64,000 bases of DNA, from the NCBI RefSeq assembly GCF_033954455.1, contig NZ_CP121473.1:1240001-1304000 (forward strand). Direction: 5' to 3'. The DNA comes from Thiorhodovibrio litoralis (GTDB lineage: Bacteria; Pseudomonadota; Gammaproteobacteria; Chromatiales; Chromatiaceae). A program made the translations under genes and the position numbers. Positions 18,681-26,674 of this stretch are shown piece after piece. Under the pieces are notes generated by a model. That model was given only the letters and a program-made list of their open reading frames with translations, searched no databases and was not told the origin of the DNA. Positions within the stretch are counted from its first letter, which is position 1, and each line of letters opens with the position of its first letter.

Positions 18681-19489
18681 CCGACGCCCGCTAAGGCGGC
18701 GTTGATGATCTCCAACTGAACGGAGGGATCAGCATGGGTGCGCTCGGCAGGCATTTCGCAGACCGTTCGGCACAGCCAGTCGGTGGGGGACTCGAAGTCG
18801 CAATGGCTGGCTTTGGGAATCGGTGTCAGGCGCAGATTGTCGATTGCCTGGTAGAGCGCAGCAGCGTTGTTGTTCGCGTTGCAGTTGGTCGGTGCACCGG
18901 CTAAAGCAACCACCGGCAGCTTGAGTTCCGGAGCCACTCCCAGGCCGAGTTCCTGGCTGTCGACCAGATCGAGCGTCAAGACCCCGATCGCTCTCGGGTC
19001 GTCATGCGCGGCCAGCAGCGCTGCGAGCGCTCCGGCGGAGAATCCCGCATAAATCACCCGGTTCGCCTTGAGATGGCGGGCCAGTGCGATCATGTCTTGA
19101 CTGTTTTGGACATGACCACCGCTGATCGGCGAGTCATGGCGCGAGTCCAGCGTCGCAACCGGGTAGCCAGCATTCGCCAGCGCCGTTGCAAGCCCGCTCA
19201 TGTTGCGTTGGTTGCGCAGAAATCCATGTGCCAGCACGACCAACGGCATTGTTGTGTTGTGATCATTCCCCTCAGCCCCCGTCGAGAGGGCCTTGCCGGT
19301 CTGCCTGGCGGGTTCGTACAGGCGGTAGTCCAGCGCCGGGCCATCGGTCAGAGTGAGCCGATGCTCCGTGATTTCAGTGCCAGCAGCTGGGGAAACCGGC
19401 GTTTCTAAAGGCTTGTCCGCGCCCAGCCAAGCACAGCCGGCGGGAATTAGCGCAGCCAGCATGCCCAAGACAATGGAGTACCTGCTCAT
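18662..19489 (-). CDS. Alpha/beta-hydrolase lipoprotein
   Basis: A 275-residue protein from the ATG at 19489. The N terminus MSRYSIVLGMLAALIPAGC is a lipoprotein signal with the cysteine at residue 19. The hydrolase fold shows LVVLAHGFLRNQRNMS (oxyanion region), the nucleophile elbow YAGFSAGALAAL, and a C-terminal SHCDFESPT with the likely catalytic His. It resembles dienelactone hydrolase-like esterases; the substrate is unknown. The longer frame to 19630 would remove the signal from the N terminus. Confidence 0.8.
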   Translation of the reverse strand: MSRYSIVLGMLAALIPAGCAWLGADKPLETPVSPAAGTEITEHRLTLTDGPALDYRLYEPARQTGKALSTGAEGNDHNTTMPLVVLAHGFLRNQRNMSGLATALANAGYPVATLDSRHDSPISGGHVQNSQDMIALARHLKANRVIYAGFSAGALAALLAAHDDPRAIGVLTLDLVDSQELGLGVAPELKLPVVALAGAPTNCNANNNAAALYQAIDNLRLTPIPKASHCDFESPTDWLCRTVCEMPAERTHADPSVQLEIINAALAGVGQLARR

Positions 19490-19587
19490 CTGGCTGAAAT
19501 AGGCCCGACACTGCGCCAGCTCAAGGTGCCCGCAGCGCGCGCGCATGGTCATGTAGTCATGGCGGGCGATCGTGGTAGGCTTTGCCC

Positions 19588-21378
19588 ATGCCAAGATCGA
19601 CGACTTCTCGAACTTCCGCCACCTCTGCAACCGGCTTACCGGTGCGCATTCGCCGGCGCACCGCGGGCGATAGCATGCCGCGCGAGCTCAATGCGTTGCT
19701 GCACTCGCTGTATCGCAATCGCGGTGCCTGTCGCGAGCAGGGCCGGACGCTTGCCGATCTGCATCCGGCTGAGCAGTTGCGCGGCAGCCAGGCGGCGGCG
19801 GACCTGCTGGCGCGTGCTGTGCTCGAGCGCCAGCGCATCCTGATCATCGGTGACTACGACGCCGATGGCGCCACCGGCTCGGCCGTGGCCTTGCTCGGGC
19901 TGCGCGCGCTCGGCGCGGCGGAGGTCGATCACCTGACACCGAGCCGCTTCGCCGACGGCTACGGGCTGAGTCCGCCGGTGGTGGATGCCGCCGCGGCGCG
20001 CTCCCCGGACCTGATCGTCACCGTCGATAACGGCATCGCCAGCATCGCCGGGGTGGAGCGCGCTAATGCGCTGGGGATACCGGTACTGATCACCGACCAT
20101 CACCTGCCGGGTGATTCTCTGCCCGAGGCGGCCGCCATTGTGAACCCCAATCAGCCCGACTGTGGGTTTCCGAGCAAATCCCTGGCGGGGGTTGGAGTGA
20201 TGTTCTATCTGCTGGCCGCGACCCGCGCCTGCCTGCGCACCCGGGGCTGGTTCGGGACCGGGCGCCCGGAGCCCAATCTGGCCGAGCTGCTCGATCTGGT
20301 CGCGCTCGGCACCGTGGCCGACGTGGTGCAGCTGGATCACAATAATCGCATTCTGGTCGAGCAGGGGCTCGCGCGGATTCGCCACGGGCGCTGCCGTCCC
20401 GGTCTGCGTGCGCTGCTCGAGATCGGCGGGCGGCGCATCGAGGAGGTCACCGCGCGCGATCTGGGCTTTGTCGCCGGGCCGCGGCTGAACGCTGCCGGGC
20501 GCCTGGAAGACATGTCCATCGGCGTCGAATGCCTGGCGACCGCCGATCCGGTGCGTGCCATGCAGCTTGCGCGCGAGCTCGACGCGCTCAACCGTCAGCG
20601 CCGCGAGCTGGAATTCGACATGCGCGAGCAGGCTGAGATGCTCGTCGCCGACTTGAGCCAGCAGCAGGACGCGCTGCCGCCCGGGCTCTGCCTGTTCGGC
20701 GAGGACTGGCATCAAGGTGTCATCGGCATCGTCGCCTCGCGCCTCAAGGAGCATTATCACCGACCGGTTATCGTCTTCGCTCGCGCCGATGCCAACGCTG
20801 ATACAGGCGCCGGTGCTCACTCCGGCAAAGGCCTGCTGCGTGGCTCGGCGCGTTCCGTAGACGGACTACACCTGCGCGATCTGCTCGCCGCCATCGATCA
20901 TCACCATCCTGGCCTGATGGAGCGTTTCGGCGGCCATGCCATGGCCGCCGGCCTGACCCTGCCCGAGGCCCATCTGGACGCCTTTCGCGAGGCCTACTTC
21001 GAGGCCGTCGCGGCCGAGTTGGGCCATGCCCCGCAAGAGCGCGAAATCCTCTCCGACGGCGAGCTGGCCAGCCCGCTCATGTCGCTTGAAACCGCCGAGG
21101 CCCTGCGCGTCGCCGCGCCCTGGGGCAAAGGCTTCCCCGAGCCCGTGTTCGACGGCGAGTTCGCCGTCTCCGAGGTGCGGGTCATCAAGGACCAGCATCT
21201 CAAGCTGCGCGCGCGCGCGCCGGACGGCACCGCCATTGACGCCATCGGCTTCAATCTCGCCGCCTGCAAGGCCGGCCTGGGCCAGCAGGCGCATCTCGCC
21301 TATCGCCTCGATGTCAACGACTACCGCGGCCTGCGTCGCCCGCAACTGGTGCTGGAACATGCGCAACCTGCTGCTTAG
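19588..21378 (+). CDS. recJ: Single-stranded-DNA-specific exonuclease RecJ
   Basis: A 5'-3' single-strand DNA exonuclease of the DHH superfamily, about 596 residues. Motifs are IIGDYDADGATGSAVALLGLR, VTVDNGIAS, LITDHHLPG, and later VALGTVADVVQLDHNNR; the C-terminal DHHA1 region includes ERFGGHAMAAGLTLP. Acts in recombination and mismatch repair. The ATG at 19588 is preceded in frame by a TTG at 19582. A perfect short inverted repeat (gtcccg...cgggac, 21397-21413) lies between recJ and darP. Confidence 0.95.
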   Translation: MPRSTTSRTSATSATGLPVRIRRRTAGDSMPRELNALLHSLYRNRGACREQGRTLADLHPAEQLRGSQAAADLLARAVLERQRILIIGDYDADGATGSAVALLGLRALGAAEVDHLTPSRFADGYGLSPPVVDAAAARSPDLIVTVDNGIASIAGVERANALGIPVLITDHHLPGDSLPEAAAIVNPNQPDCGFPSKSLAGVGVMFYLLAATRACLRTRGWFGTGRPEPNLAELLDLVALGTVADVVQLDHNNRILVEQGLARIRHGRCRPGLRALLEIGGRRIEEVTARDLGFVAGPRLNAAGRLEDMSIGVECLATADPVRAMQLARELDALNRQRRELEFDMREQAEMLVADLSQQQDALPPGLCLFGEDWHQGVIGIVASRLKEHYHRPVIVFARADANADTGAGAHSGKGLLRGSARSVDGLHLRDLLAAIDHHHPGLMERFGGHAMAAGLTLPEAHLDAFREAYFEAVAAELGHAPQEREILSDGELASPLMSLETAEALRVAAPWGKGFPEPVFDGEFAVSEVRVIKDQHLKLRARAPDGTAIDAIGFNLAACKAGLGQQAHLAYRLDVNDYRGLRRPQLVLEHAQPAA

Positions 21379-21438
21379 ACTCAATCATGGGAGTCCGTCC
21401 CGACAACCGGGACGCGTCGTCCTGGGTGAAGTGGCAAG

Positions 21439-22053
21439 ATGAAAGTGAGCGTTGAAGTGATCGGGCAGGACGATTCCGATGACGCCCTCGCGGACAGCAC
21501 GCAGCCGAAAAGCGCGCACCCGGGGCGCGCGGATGGCGGCGACTCGGACATGGAGCAGGCTGCGGACCTGGGCCCAAGTAAAAGCGCCATCAAGCGCGAG
21601 CATCGTGCCTTACAGGACCTGGCCGAGCAGTTGCTGCATCTGCCGCGCGCAGAGCTGGAAACCTTGGAACTGGACGCCAAGACCTGGGAAGCCATCGACG
21701 AGACCGCCCGCATCAAGGACAAACGCGCTCTGGCACGTCACTACAAACGCATCGCCAACTGCCTGGCGCGCCTGGACCAAGAACCGCTCAAGGCGTTGCT
21801 GGATAAGCGCGAGCAGGCCGAGCGGGCCGCCAAGGCGCGCCACCACCAACTCGAGCGCTGGCGCGAGCGTCTGATTGCGGAGGGCGACGCCGCGCTTGGT
21901 GAGTTCCTGACCCAACACCCCCACGCCGAACGCCAGCCCCTGCGCGCCCTGATCCGCTCCGCCCAGCGGGACGCTGAACGCGGTAAGCCCGACGGTCCGC
22001 GCAAGCTGTTCCGCTATCTGCGCGATTCAGTTCAGCTGGCGAGCGATCCTTAG
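21439..22053 (+). CDS. darP: Ribosome-associated protein DarP (YjgA family)
   Basis: A 204-residue basic, helical protein. After an acidic N-terminal extension (residues 10-45) it shows the family core PSKSAIKREHRALQDLAEQL, KDKRALARHYKRIANCLA and the C-terminal KLFRYLRDS. DarP/YjgA assists late assembly of the 50S subunit. It follows recJ by 60 bp. This is the last ordinary chromosomal gene before the integron array. Confidence 0.9.
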   Translation: MKVSVEVIGQDDSDDALADSTQPKSAHPGRADGGDSDMEQAADLGPSKSAIKREHRALQDLAEQLLHLPRAELETLELDAKTWEAIDETARIKDKRALARHYKRIANCLARLDQEPLKALLDKREQAERAAKARHHQLERWRERLIAEGDAALGEFLTQHPHAERQPLRALIRSAQRDAERGKPDGPRKLFRYLRDSVQLASDP

Positions 22054-22060
22054 ATGCAGC

Positions 22061-22330
22061 TCAGCGGCCGCAGCAGACTTTGTATTTCTTGCCACTGCCG
22101 CAGGGGCAGCGTTCGTTTCGCCCCGTTCCGGCTCATCCATCTCCAGCGTCGACTGTAATTTCGCGATCGCTTTTTCTCTCTCGCTGTCTGGCAGGATCGC
22201 GAGATTCCAGCACATTTGGCCGATGCTCGCGGCTTTCTGGAGCTGTCGCCAATGACGCCCATACTGGTTTAGCAAGCTGAGGGTAATCAGCTCGTTTTCT
22301 CCAGCTTGTATTGTTGATAAAGAAAAATGA
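22061..22330 (-). pseudogene. SEC-C motif protein, frameshifted remnant
   Basis: The minus strand encodes RNERCPCGSGKKYKVCCGR then a stop (TGA at 22061-22063), a textbook SEC-C zinc-binding tail. This frame is closed a few codons upstream by TGA. The preceding residues (LLNQYGRHWRQLQKAA through TLEMDEPERGE) are in another frame that would continue into it after a frameshift near 22117-22130. The start is not clear because the upstream frame runs into the neighbouring gene. It could be a true pseudogene or a sequencing frameshift. Confidence 0.6.
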
Positions 22331-22799
22331 ATGACATAATCGGCAAAAAAACATCAGTCCAAAAGATAACTCCAGCATTGCCGGGAGCGAAGTTGTGCTC
22401 TGTGATCATTTGATATATATGTCCCCCAGCGGCGCCCCAAAGAAAAAATGACGGACCAATTACCGAAGCAGCCCGAAAGCCCAGGTTTTGTTTAAATGCA
22501 AGTATCCCGGTAATTCCGAATCCCAAACTTGCGTAACCCACCTCATATTGAAACGGGCTGTTCTTCCATCCAATAAAAGACGCGGCCATATCAGCGAAGA
22601 AGACGTGCATGACAAAATTGTATAAAAAGCTGACACCAATACTAAAAATAAGAAAGTAAGAAAAAAGTGCCTCAACTACTTGATGTTTGCTCAAAGGCTT
22701 CGGTTTTAGCAAAAGAACTATAATGGAAGACAAAAAGCCGATTACCAAAAAAGTAAGTGTAAAGTTGCTGAAAATAAATTCTATAAAATGCGCTATCAT
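22287..22799 (-). CDS. Five-helix inner-membrane protein (DUF6790-like)
   Basis: A 170-residue hydrophobic protein with about five membrane segments, including FTLTFLVIGFLSSIIVLLL and VFLPIMSFIFLYQQYKLEK at the C terminus. The middle FQYEVGYASLGFGITGILA and GPSFFLWGAAGGHIYQM resemble DUF6790 proteins; this family call is tentative. The gene is distinctly AT-richer than darP, like the cassette genes to the right. It sits just beyond the most distal attC and lacks a recognisable attC of its own, so it may be a terminal cassette whose attC has decayed. Confidence 0.65.
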   Translation of the reverse strand: MIAHFIEFIFSNFTLTFLVIGFLSSIIVLLLKPKPLSKHQVVEALFSYFLIFSIGVSFLYNFVMHVFFADMAASFIGWKNSPFQYEVGYASLGFGITGILAFKQNLGFRAASVIGPSFFLWGAAGGHIYQMITEHNFAPGNAGVIFWTDVFLPIMSFIFLYQQYKLEKTS

Positions 22800-22844
22800 T
22801 TTAAACTCCTACCTCGCTTATTTTTGTTGATACGCAGATATTGC

Positions 22845-22908
22845 GCCTAACGCCAGCCTTAGCCGCCGCGAGCGTAGCGAGCGGTCGGGCTGGAGGCACT
22901 TGTTAGCC
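22845..22908 (-). other. attC site 1 (most distal)
   Basis: The ends GCCTAAC and GTTAGCC bracket an inverted repeat around gccgccgcgagcgtagcgag. The right arm has an extra base relative to the left, so the site reads on the minus strand. The stop codon of the split RelE gene lies in its GTTAGCC end. Confidence 0.85.
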
Positions 22909-23127
22909 GATGATCTTTTCGTATTCATCGTGCTGGCCGATCCAGAACCAAACGTAGCCATTTGGTGCCTCAACTGCCAATGCACGGTAATCCAAGGTAA
23001 CTCTCGCTGACCACAATGCTCCCACCTTCTTGAAGCGCAGAGACGGGTGGCGTGGATTATCTCGCAGGAGAGCGTAAGCGGCATCAGCGCGCCGCCGGAT
23101 GTCCTGCGGTAGTCTGTGGTCATACCA

Positions 23128-24498
23128 TTACCCATAACTATCCCTGACGCTGCGGTAAGCCTCCAGCGCCATGACAAAATCGGGGATGCGCTGCAACCCA
23201 ATCCAGAGCGTCTTCGGTCCCGGGAACCCATCGGATTTGCGGTTGAGAAAGCCGCCCAGGGAGGCGACCATGCGCACCATGGTATCGAGCGAGGGCGGCT
23301 GCTCGGGTGGCGCTTGTTTCTGGGTGACCAGATAGACCGCCTTCCATTCCTCCTCGGCAAAGACCGCATCGCAAGGCAACTCCGGGCACTCGCGCCCGAG
23401 CATGGTCAGGTACAGCACCCGCCACGCGATGATCATGTACAAAGCGAGCGCCGGCTCCAGGCGCTCGCGCGTCTCGAGCTGCAGCTCCTCGATGCGGCAG
23501 CCACTTTTTAAGATCCGGAAAAAAATTTCCACTTGCCACCTGCAAAGATACCAGGAGAGCGTCTCGATGGCCTCTTGGGCGCTCTGCACCGCCAGATTGG
23601 TCAGCAACAGCCAGTTGAGTGGCTCCTCGCCGGCGGGCGGATTGACCTCGGTGGCCAGCAAAGCCGTGACCGTGACATCGGGCAAGGTGCGATCCGGGCG
23701 CCAGGGTGCCTTCAGGGTCACGCGCACCACCTTGATCTCCTGCGTGACCTGGCGTGCTTTGGCCCCCTTGGTGGCGGGACGCTCGAAGGTGATCTCGGTG
23801 AGCACCGGGGCGGCGTCCAGGGCCTCATTGAGCTTTCTGCCATCGGCCAAGCAGCGGTCGCGATGCTGCACCCGTACCAGCCAATCGGCGCTGTTCTCGG
23901 GGATGGGCGCTTCAACAAACAGGTCGTAGATGTCGCCCTCGCGATCGGCAACATAGGTCAAGCGCGTGTCGCTCAGTTCCTCGGCCAGCGCATTGACGCG
24001 CGCGTAGCCATCGACCCAGCGCACGCTTTCTTTCTCCTCCAGTGGGCGGCGCGAGTCTTTGTCCTGGCCCAGGCTACCGGGCTCGCGCACAAAAGTGTGC
24101 AAATCCAGCAGCCCCAGCGCGAGGCGCTCGGGCGTGACCGCCAAGGTGGGATGGATGTACATCCCATAGCGGCTCTCAAAGTTCAGTGGCCCAAGACCGA
24201 CAATGCCTTTTTTGGTTGTATAGTCCAGCTCGCTGGTATCTTGGATACACAGCACCCGCGGATGCTCGCGCAGACGTTCTTCGGTACAAGCAAAATGGGG
24301 TGCGAGGATCTGCTCGGCGGTGACCGTGGGATGATCGAAAAAGCGATAGGCGGCCCGGGTCTCATACCAACCGTTGCAAGCCCCGGGAATACTTTGTGTC
24401 GGCTTGGCGCCGAGGGTTTCAAGCACCTGTTGGGCGCGATGATTCAGGCGCTTGTCGCCCAGAGAGATGTCCTGCAGTTCAGAGGCCAGCGCGATCAT
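23128..24498 (-). CDS. IS4-family (Tn5-like) transposase
   Basis: A 456-residue DDE transposase from the ATG at 24498. The N-terminal DNA-binding region (ELQDISLGDKRLNHRAQQVL, then GWYETRAAYRFFDHP) matches the Tn5-type transposase N-terminal domain. IQDTSELDY holds the first catalytic Asp, ADREGDIYDLF the second, and WQVEIFFRILKSGCRIEELQ the YREK-type motif with the catalytic Glu. Its ATG overlaps the stop of the upstream DruA-like gene (ATGA). The longer frame to 25008 reads through the upstream gene in the wrong frame. Confidence 0.92.
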   Translation of the reverse strand: MIALASELQDISLGDKRLNHRAQQVLETLGAKPTQSIPGACNGWYETRAAYRFFDHPTVTAEQILAPHFACTEERLREHPRVLCIQDTSELDYTTKKGIVGLGPLNFESRYGMYIHPTLAVTPERLALGLLDLHTFVREPGSLGQDKDSRRPLEEKESVRWVDGYARVNALAEELSDTRLTYVADREGDIYDLFVEAPIPENSADWLVRVQHRDRCLADGRKLNEALDAAPVLTEITFERPATKGAKARQVTQEIKVVRVTLKAPWRPDRTLPDVTVTALLATEVNPPAGEEPLNWLLLTNLAVQSAQEAIETLSWYLCRWQVEIFFRILKSGCRIEELQLETRERLEPALALYMIIAWRVLYLTMLGRECPELPCDAVFAEEEWKAVYLVTQKQAPPEQPPSLDTMVRMVASLGGFLNRKSDGFPGPKTLWIGLQRIPDFVMALEAYRSVRDSYG

Positions 24499-25376
24499 GC
24501 CACCACCCCCAGGGCGGCGCGGAAGTCCGCCGCCAGCGGGTAGACATAGATCGCCTTGCGCGGCAGCGCGGCCCGATGGGTGCGGTCGCACTTGCCGCGC
24601 CCGGTGGTTTCGCCCAAGTCGTGCCAGTTGGCGGCACGGTAACAGGTCCCGGCAAAGCGTGGGGTCTCGACAAAGGTCTCCAGCAGCACCAGACGCTCGC
24701 CATAGCGGGCGGGAAAGTCGACACTGACTTGCCGCGCGGCCAAGGACAGCACCTTGGAGGCGAGGTGTTTGACCTGCACCCAGGGCAGGATGAGGAAGCG
24801 GGCGTTGTTGAGCACCCGTCCCAGGTGTGCTTGGCGCTGCGCGGGCGTCCAGCCAATCCAGCGGTCGCGGGCAGCGACTTTCCAGGCCGCCGCGCCAAAG
24901 CCGATGGCGCCGAGCAGACCGCCATCCCACTGGATCAGGTAGCGCAGCTGCGCACCAGGCAGGGGACTGTAGCCGAGGTAGTGGTAGCGCTCGATCAGGC
25001 CGTTCCATAATTGCGAGGCCCTTCGATCATCAACGCGCGCCAGGCGCAAGCCGCTGAGCGCGCGCAGCGGGACGGACACTGGGATCGGTTCGGGCCGGGA
25101 CTCGGGGCGCGGGACGAAGCGCCGCCCATTGCCATTGCCGCAGGTCGGTGGCGGCAGCACAATGAGCCCGGCACGATGCAACCGCAGCAGTCCCACCCGG
25201 GCACTCATGAGCTTGGGGCGGCCTTGGATATCGGTCCACTCCAGCGCGCGGCACACCCGCCGAGCGATCTCCGCGCGCAGCGGCGGCTGCGCCAGCGCGA
25301 TCTCCTGGCGAATGCGCGCTAAGTCGGTCTCGTTGAAAGGGCGCCCACATAAACGGCTTGGAATCGCTTGGTCCAT
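24495..25376 (-). CDS. DUF4338 (Druantia DruA-like) accessory protein of the IS
   Basis: A 293-residue protein with LWNGLIERYHYLGYSPLPG, LRYLIQWDGGLLGAIGFGAAAWKVAARD, and NNARFLILPWVQVKHLASKVLS, then LLETFVETPRFAGTCYRAANW, which is the DUF4338 core also found in DruA of Druantia systems. Here it lies inside the inverted repeats of an IS, translationally coupled to the transposase, so a role with the element is more likely than an independent defence role. The 5' end starts about 105 bp inside the right terminal repeat. Confidence 0.85.
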   Translation of the reverse strand: MDQAIPSRLCGRPFNETDLARIRQEIALAQPPLRAEIARRVCRALEWTDIQGRPKLMSARVGLLRLHRAGLIVLPPPTCGNGNGRRFVPRPESRPEPIPVSVPLRALSGLRLARVDDRRASQLWNGLIERYHYLGYSPLPGAQLRYLIQWDGGLLGAIGFGAAAWKVAARDRWIGWTPAQRQAHLGRVLNNARFLILPWVQVKHLASKVLSLAARQVSVDFPARYGERLVLLETFVETPRFAGTCYRAANWHDLGETTGRGKCDRTHRAALPRKAIYVYPLAADFRAALGVVA

Positions 25377-25524
25377 GGTCTCCCGTCCCCTTGCTGAAGA
25401 TGAAAGGGCATCTCAGCAGAACTCGGGAGCTGTGTCCAGCCCCGGACGACGCTGGGGCGGGGAGATATGGGTAATGGTATGAGTCTGTGGTAACACGCCC
25501 AAAAGTCGGGATGAGTGAAATGAT

Positions 25525-25725
25525 TCAAATGGGACTCGTCCGCCCGGCAGCATGGTCGGCTAGCACCCTTTCAGTAAGAGCCTGAAATTTTCCGAAGTCG
25601 GAATCACGCTCGATCTGACGATCCCATTTATCCCATTCTTGCTCTCGAAACCACTTCCGGAACTTTTCAAAATCGGCCGGACTGAGTTTGAGAACACGGT
25701 TTTCGATCTGTTCAAGCTCGGTCAT
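25525..25725 (-). CDS. Antitoxin of split RelE-type pair
   Basis: A 66-residue acidic/basic helical protein (MTELEQIENRVLKLSPADFEKF, ending GRTSPI). It is similar in size, layout and the WFREQEWDKWDRQIERDS block to the antitoxin at 37618-37818 (WLSEHDWEMWDEEIEKDS). Its stop overlaps the toxin start (TTGA). With the toxin interrupted by the IS, the antitoxin may now be an orphan that could still neutralise related toxins. Confidence 0.8.
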   Translation of the reverse strand: MTELEQIENRVLKLSPADFEKFRKWFREQEWDKWDRQIERDSDFGKFQALTERVLADHAAGRTSPI

Positions 25726-25774
25726 TGGTTTTCCCTGTAGTCAGTGAGTGCCAGGTTGCGGTATGTTTTATCTT

Positions 25775-25873
25775 GGCTAACGCCCGAGCTAAGCCGACAC
25801 CCGCCGCCACTTAACCAAAACAAAACCGAAAAAGCCCGGCGGCGGGTGGTCGGCCTTGAGCGACAAGTTAGGC
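25775..25873 (-). other. attC site 2
   Basis: GGCTAAC and GTTAGGC ends with long complementary arms (gagctaagccgac / gtcggccttgagc, and gccgcc / ggcggc). It belongs to the cassette of the 734-residue protein, now separated from it by the group II intron. Confidence 0.8.
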
Positions 25874-26488
25874 GATTTGATGGATTAGATTCGGTCTTGA
25901 AAATTAAACCGAACCTGACCGTTCGCAGTAACAACAGTAAGTCTAGCGGGTTAAAGTTCCGTCCGGGGAGTTGTCCGTACGCCTCCGTAGCATGAGGAAG
26001 CGGCGTCTTGGTAACAAGGGGTCTTAAGTTTCCACACAGCAAGAGAGCAGGCCGTAACGCAAGTGAACCCAGATGTAGCCTCGTGAACAAAGGTTGGAGA
26101 CGCCACGCCGGCCCTGTGGTCAGAAGGGGAAGGCCGTTGGGTGGCCACTGGAAGAACGGAAGTGGTGGTCATCGTCTCTCGGGGTAGCAGGGGCGGCATG
26201 TTCTTGAAGATTTACTTGTCCAGTGCTGGAGATCCATGACGGGAGGTAGGCAAGACTACCAACGCCAGCGTATAAGGTAACGAAGTCGCTGTCGCCTATC
26301 ATGGAAGTCAGAGGGGTGCATAGTACCGTTTGAGACTGAGGGACAACAAACGCCACCAACAACGTAGCAAACTCCCGCGTACAATGGGGCCTACGGGTCG
26401 CGCGAGCCTGTCTCTCGTGGGGCTTTCAGGGGACGGTGGATGCCGAGATTCGGCTGGTCATTGACGTCCCCACGACGCGGGAGGCTCA

Positions 26489-26674
26489 GTGATGAAGCGA
26501 CCACAGCGGGCGTTGTCGGTGCGCATTGCCTTTGAACCGAACCGGTTTTCAGCCGAACGCTTGAGCGAGATCTACGCCCAGCTCAAGCCGACGGAATCAC
26601 GCCCAATCGAAACGGCTCCTGCTGCGGCAAAGACCGCTCTACCACAGCGCCAACAGCGCCGAGGTGCGCGATGA
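26489..26674 (+). CDS. Small basic protein preceding the serine recombinase
   Basis: A 61-residue Arg/Ala-rich protein (MMKRPQRALSVRIAFEPNRF). The first Met is encoded by GTG, followed directly by an ATG at 26492. Its stop overlaps the recombinase ATG (ATGA), arguing for translational coupling. I recognise no domain. It might be an accessory or regulatory peptide of the recombinase. Confidence 0.6.
   Translation: MMKRPQRALSVRIAFEPNRFSAERLSEIYAQLKPTESRPIETAPAAAKTALPQRQQRRGAR

Larger units (their letters stand above)
23121..25481 (-). mobile_element. IS4-family element with DruA-like accessory gene
   Basis: A 2361-bp element with perfect 16-bp terminal inverted repeats (CATACCATTACCCATA at the left, its complement at the right). 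It is flanked by the direct repeat agtctgtggt at 23111-23120 and 25482-25491, a 10-bp target duplication. It carries two overlapping minus-strand genes, a DUF4338/DruA-like protein and a Tn5-like transposase, both apparently intact. It sits inside the RelE-like toxin gene of a cassette. Confidence 0.93.
22903..25528 (-). pseudogene. RelE-type toxin gene split by the IS4-type element
   Basis: The start half (TTG at 25528, MNHFTHPDFWACYHRL) and the end half (LPQDIRRRADAAYALLRDN through GQHDEYEKIIG, stop at 22903-22905) join exactly when 23121-25481 and one copy of its 10-bp duplication are removed. The restored protein of about 85 residues is close to the intact toxin at 37364-37618: both contain NPRHPSL.FKKVG.LWSARV and an HDEY segment near the end. 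The start codon overlaps the antitoxin stop. The toxin is therefore inactivated while the antitoxin remains. Confidence 0.88.

Noticed and set aside
19636-20820. 394-codon minus-strand frame
   Set aside because: Antisense shadow of recJ, caused by high-GC codon bias.
24495-25376. Druantia defence system
   Set aside because: Only the DUF4338 (DruA-like) component is present, and it lies inside the inverted repeats of an IS.
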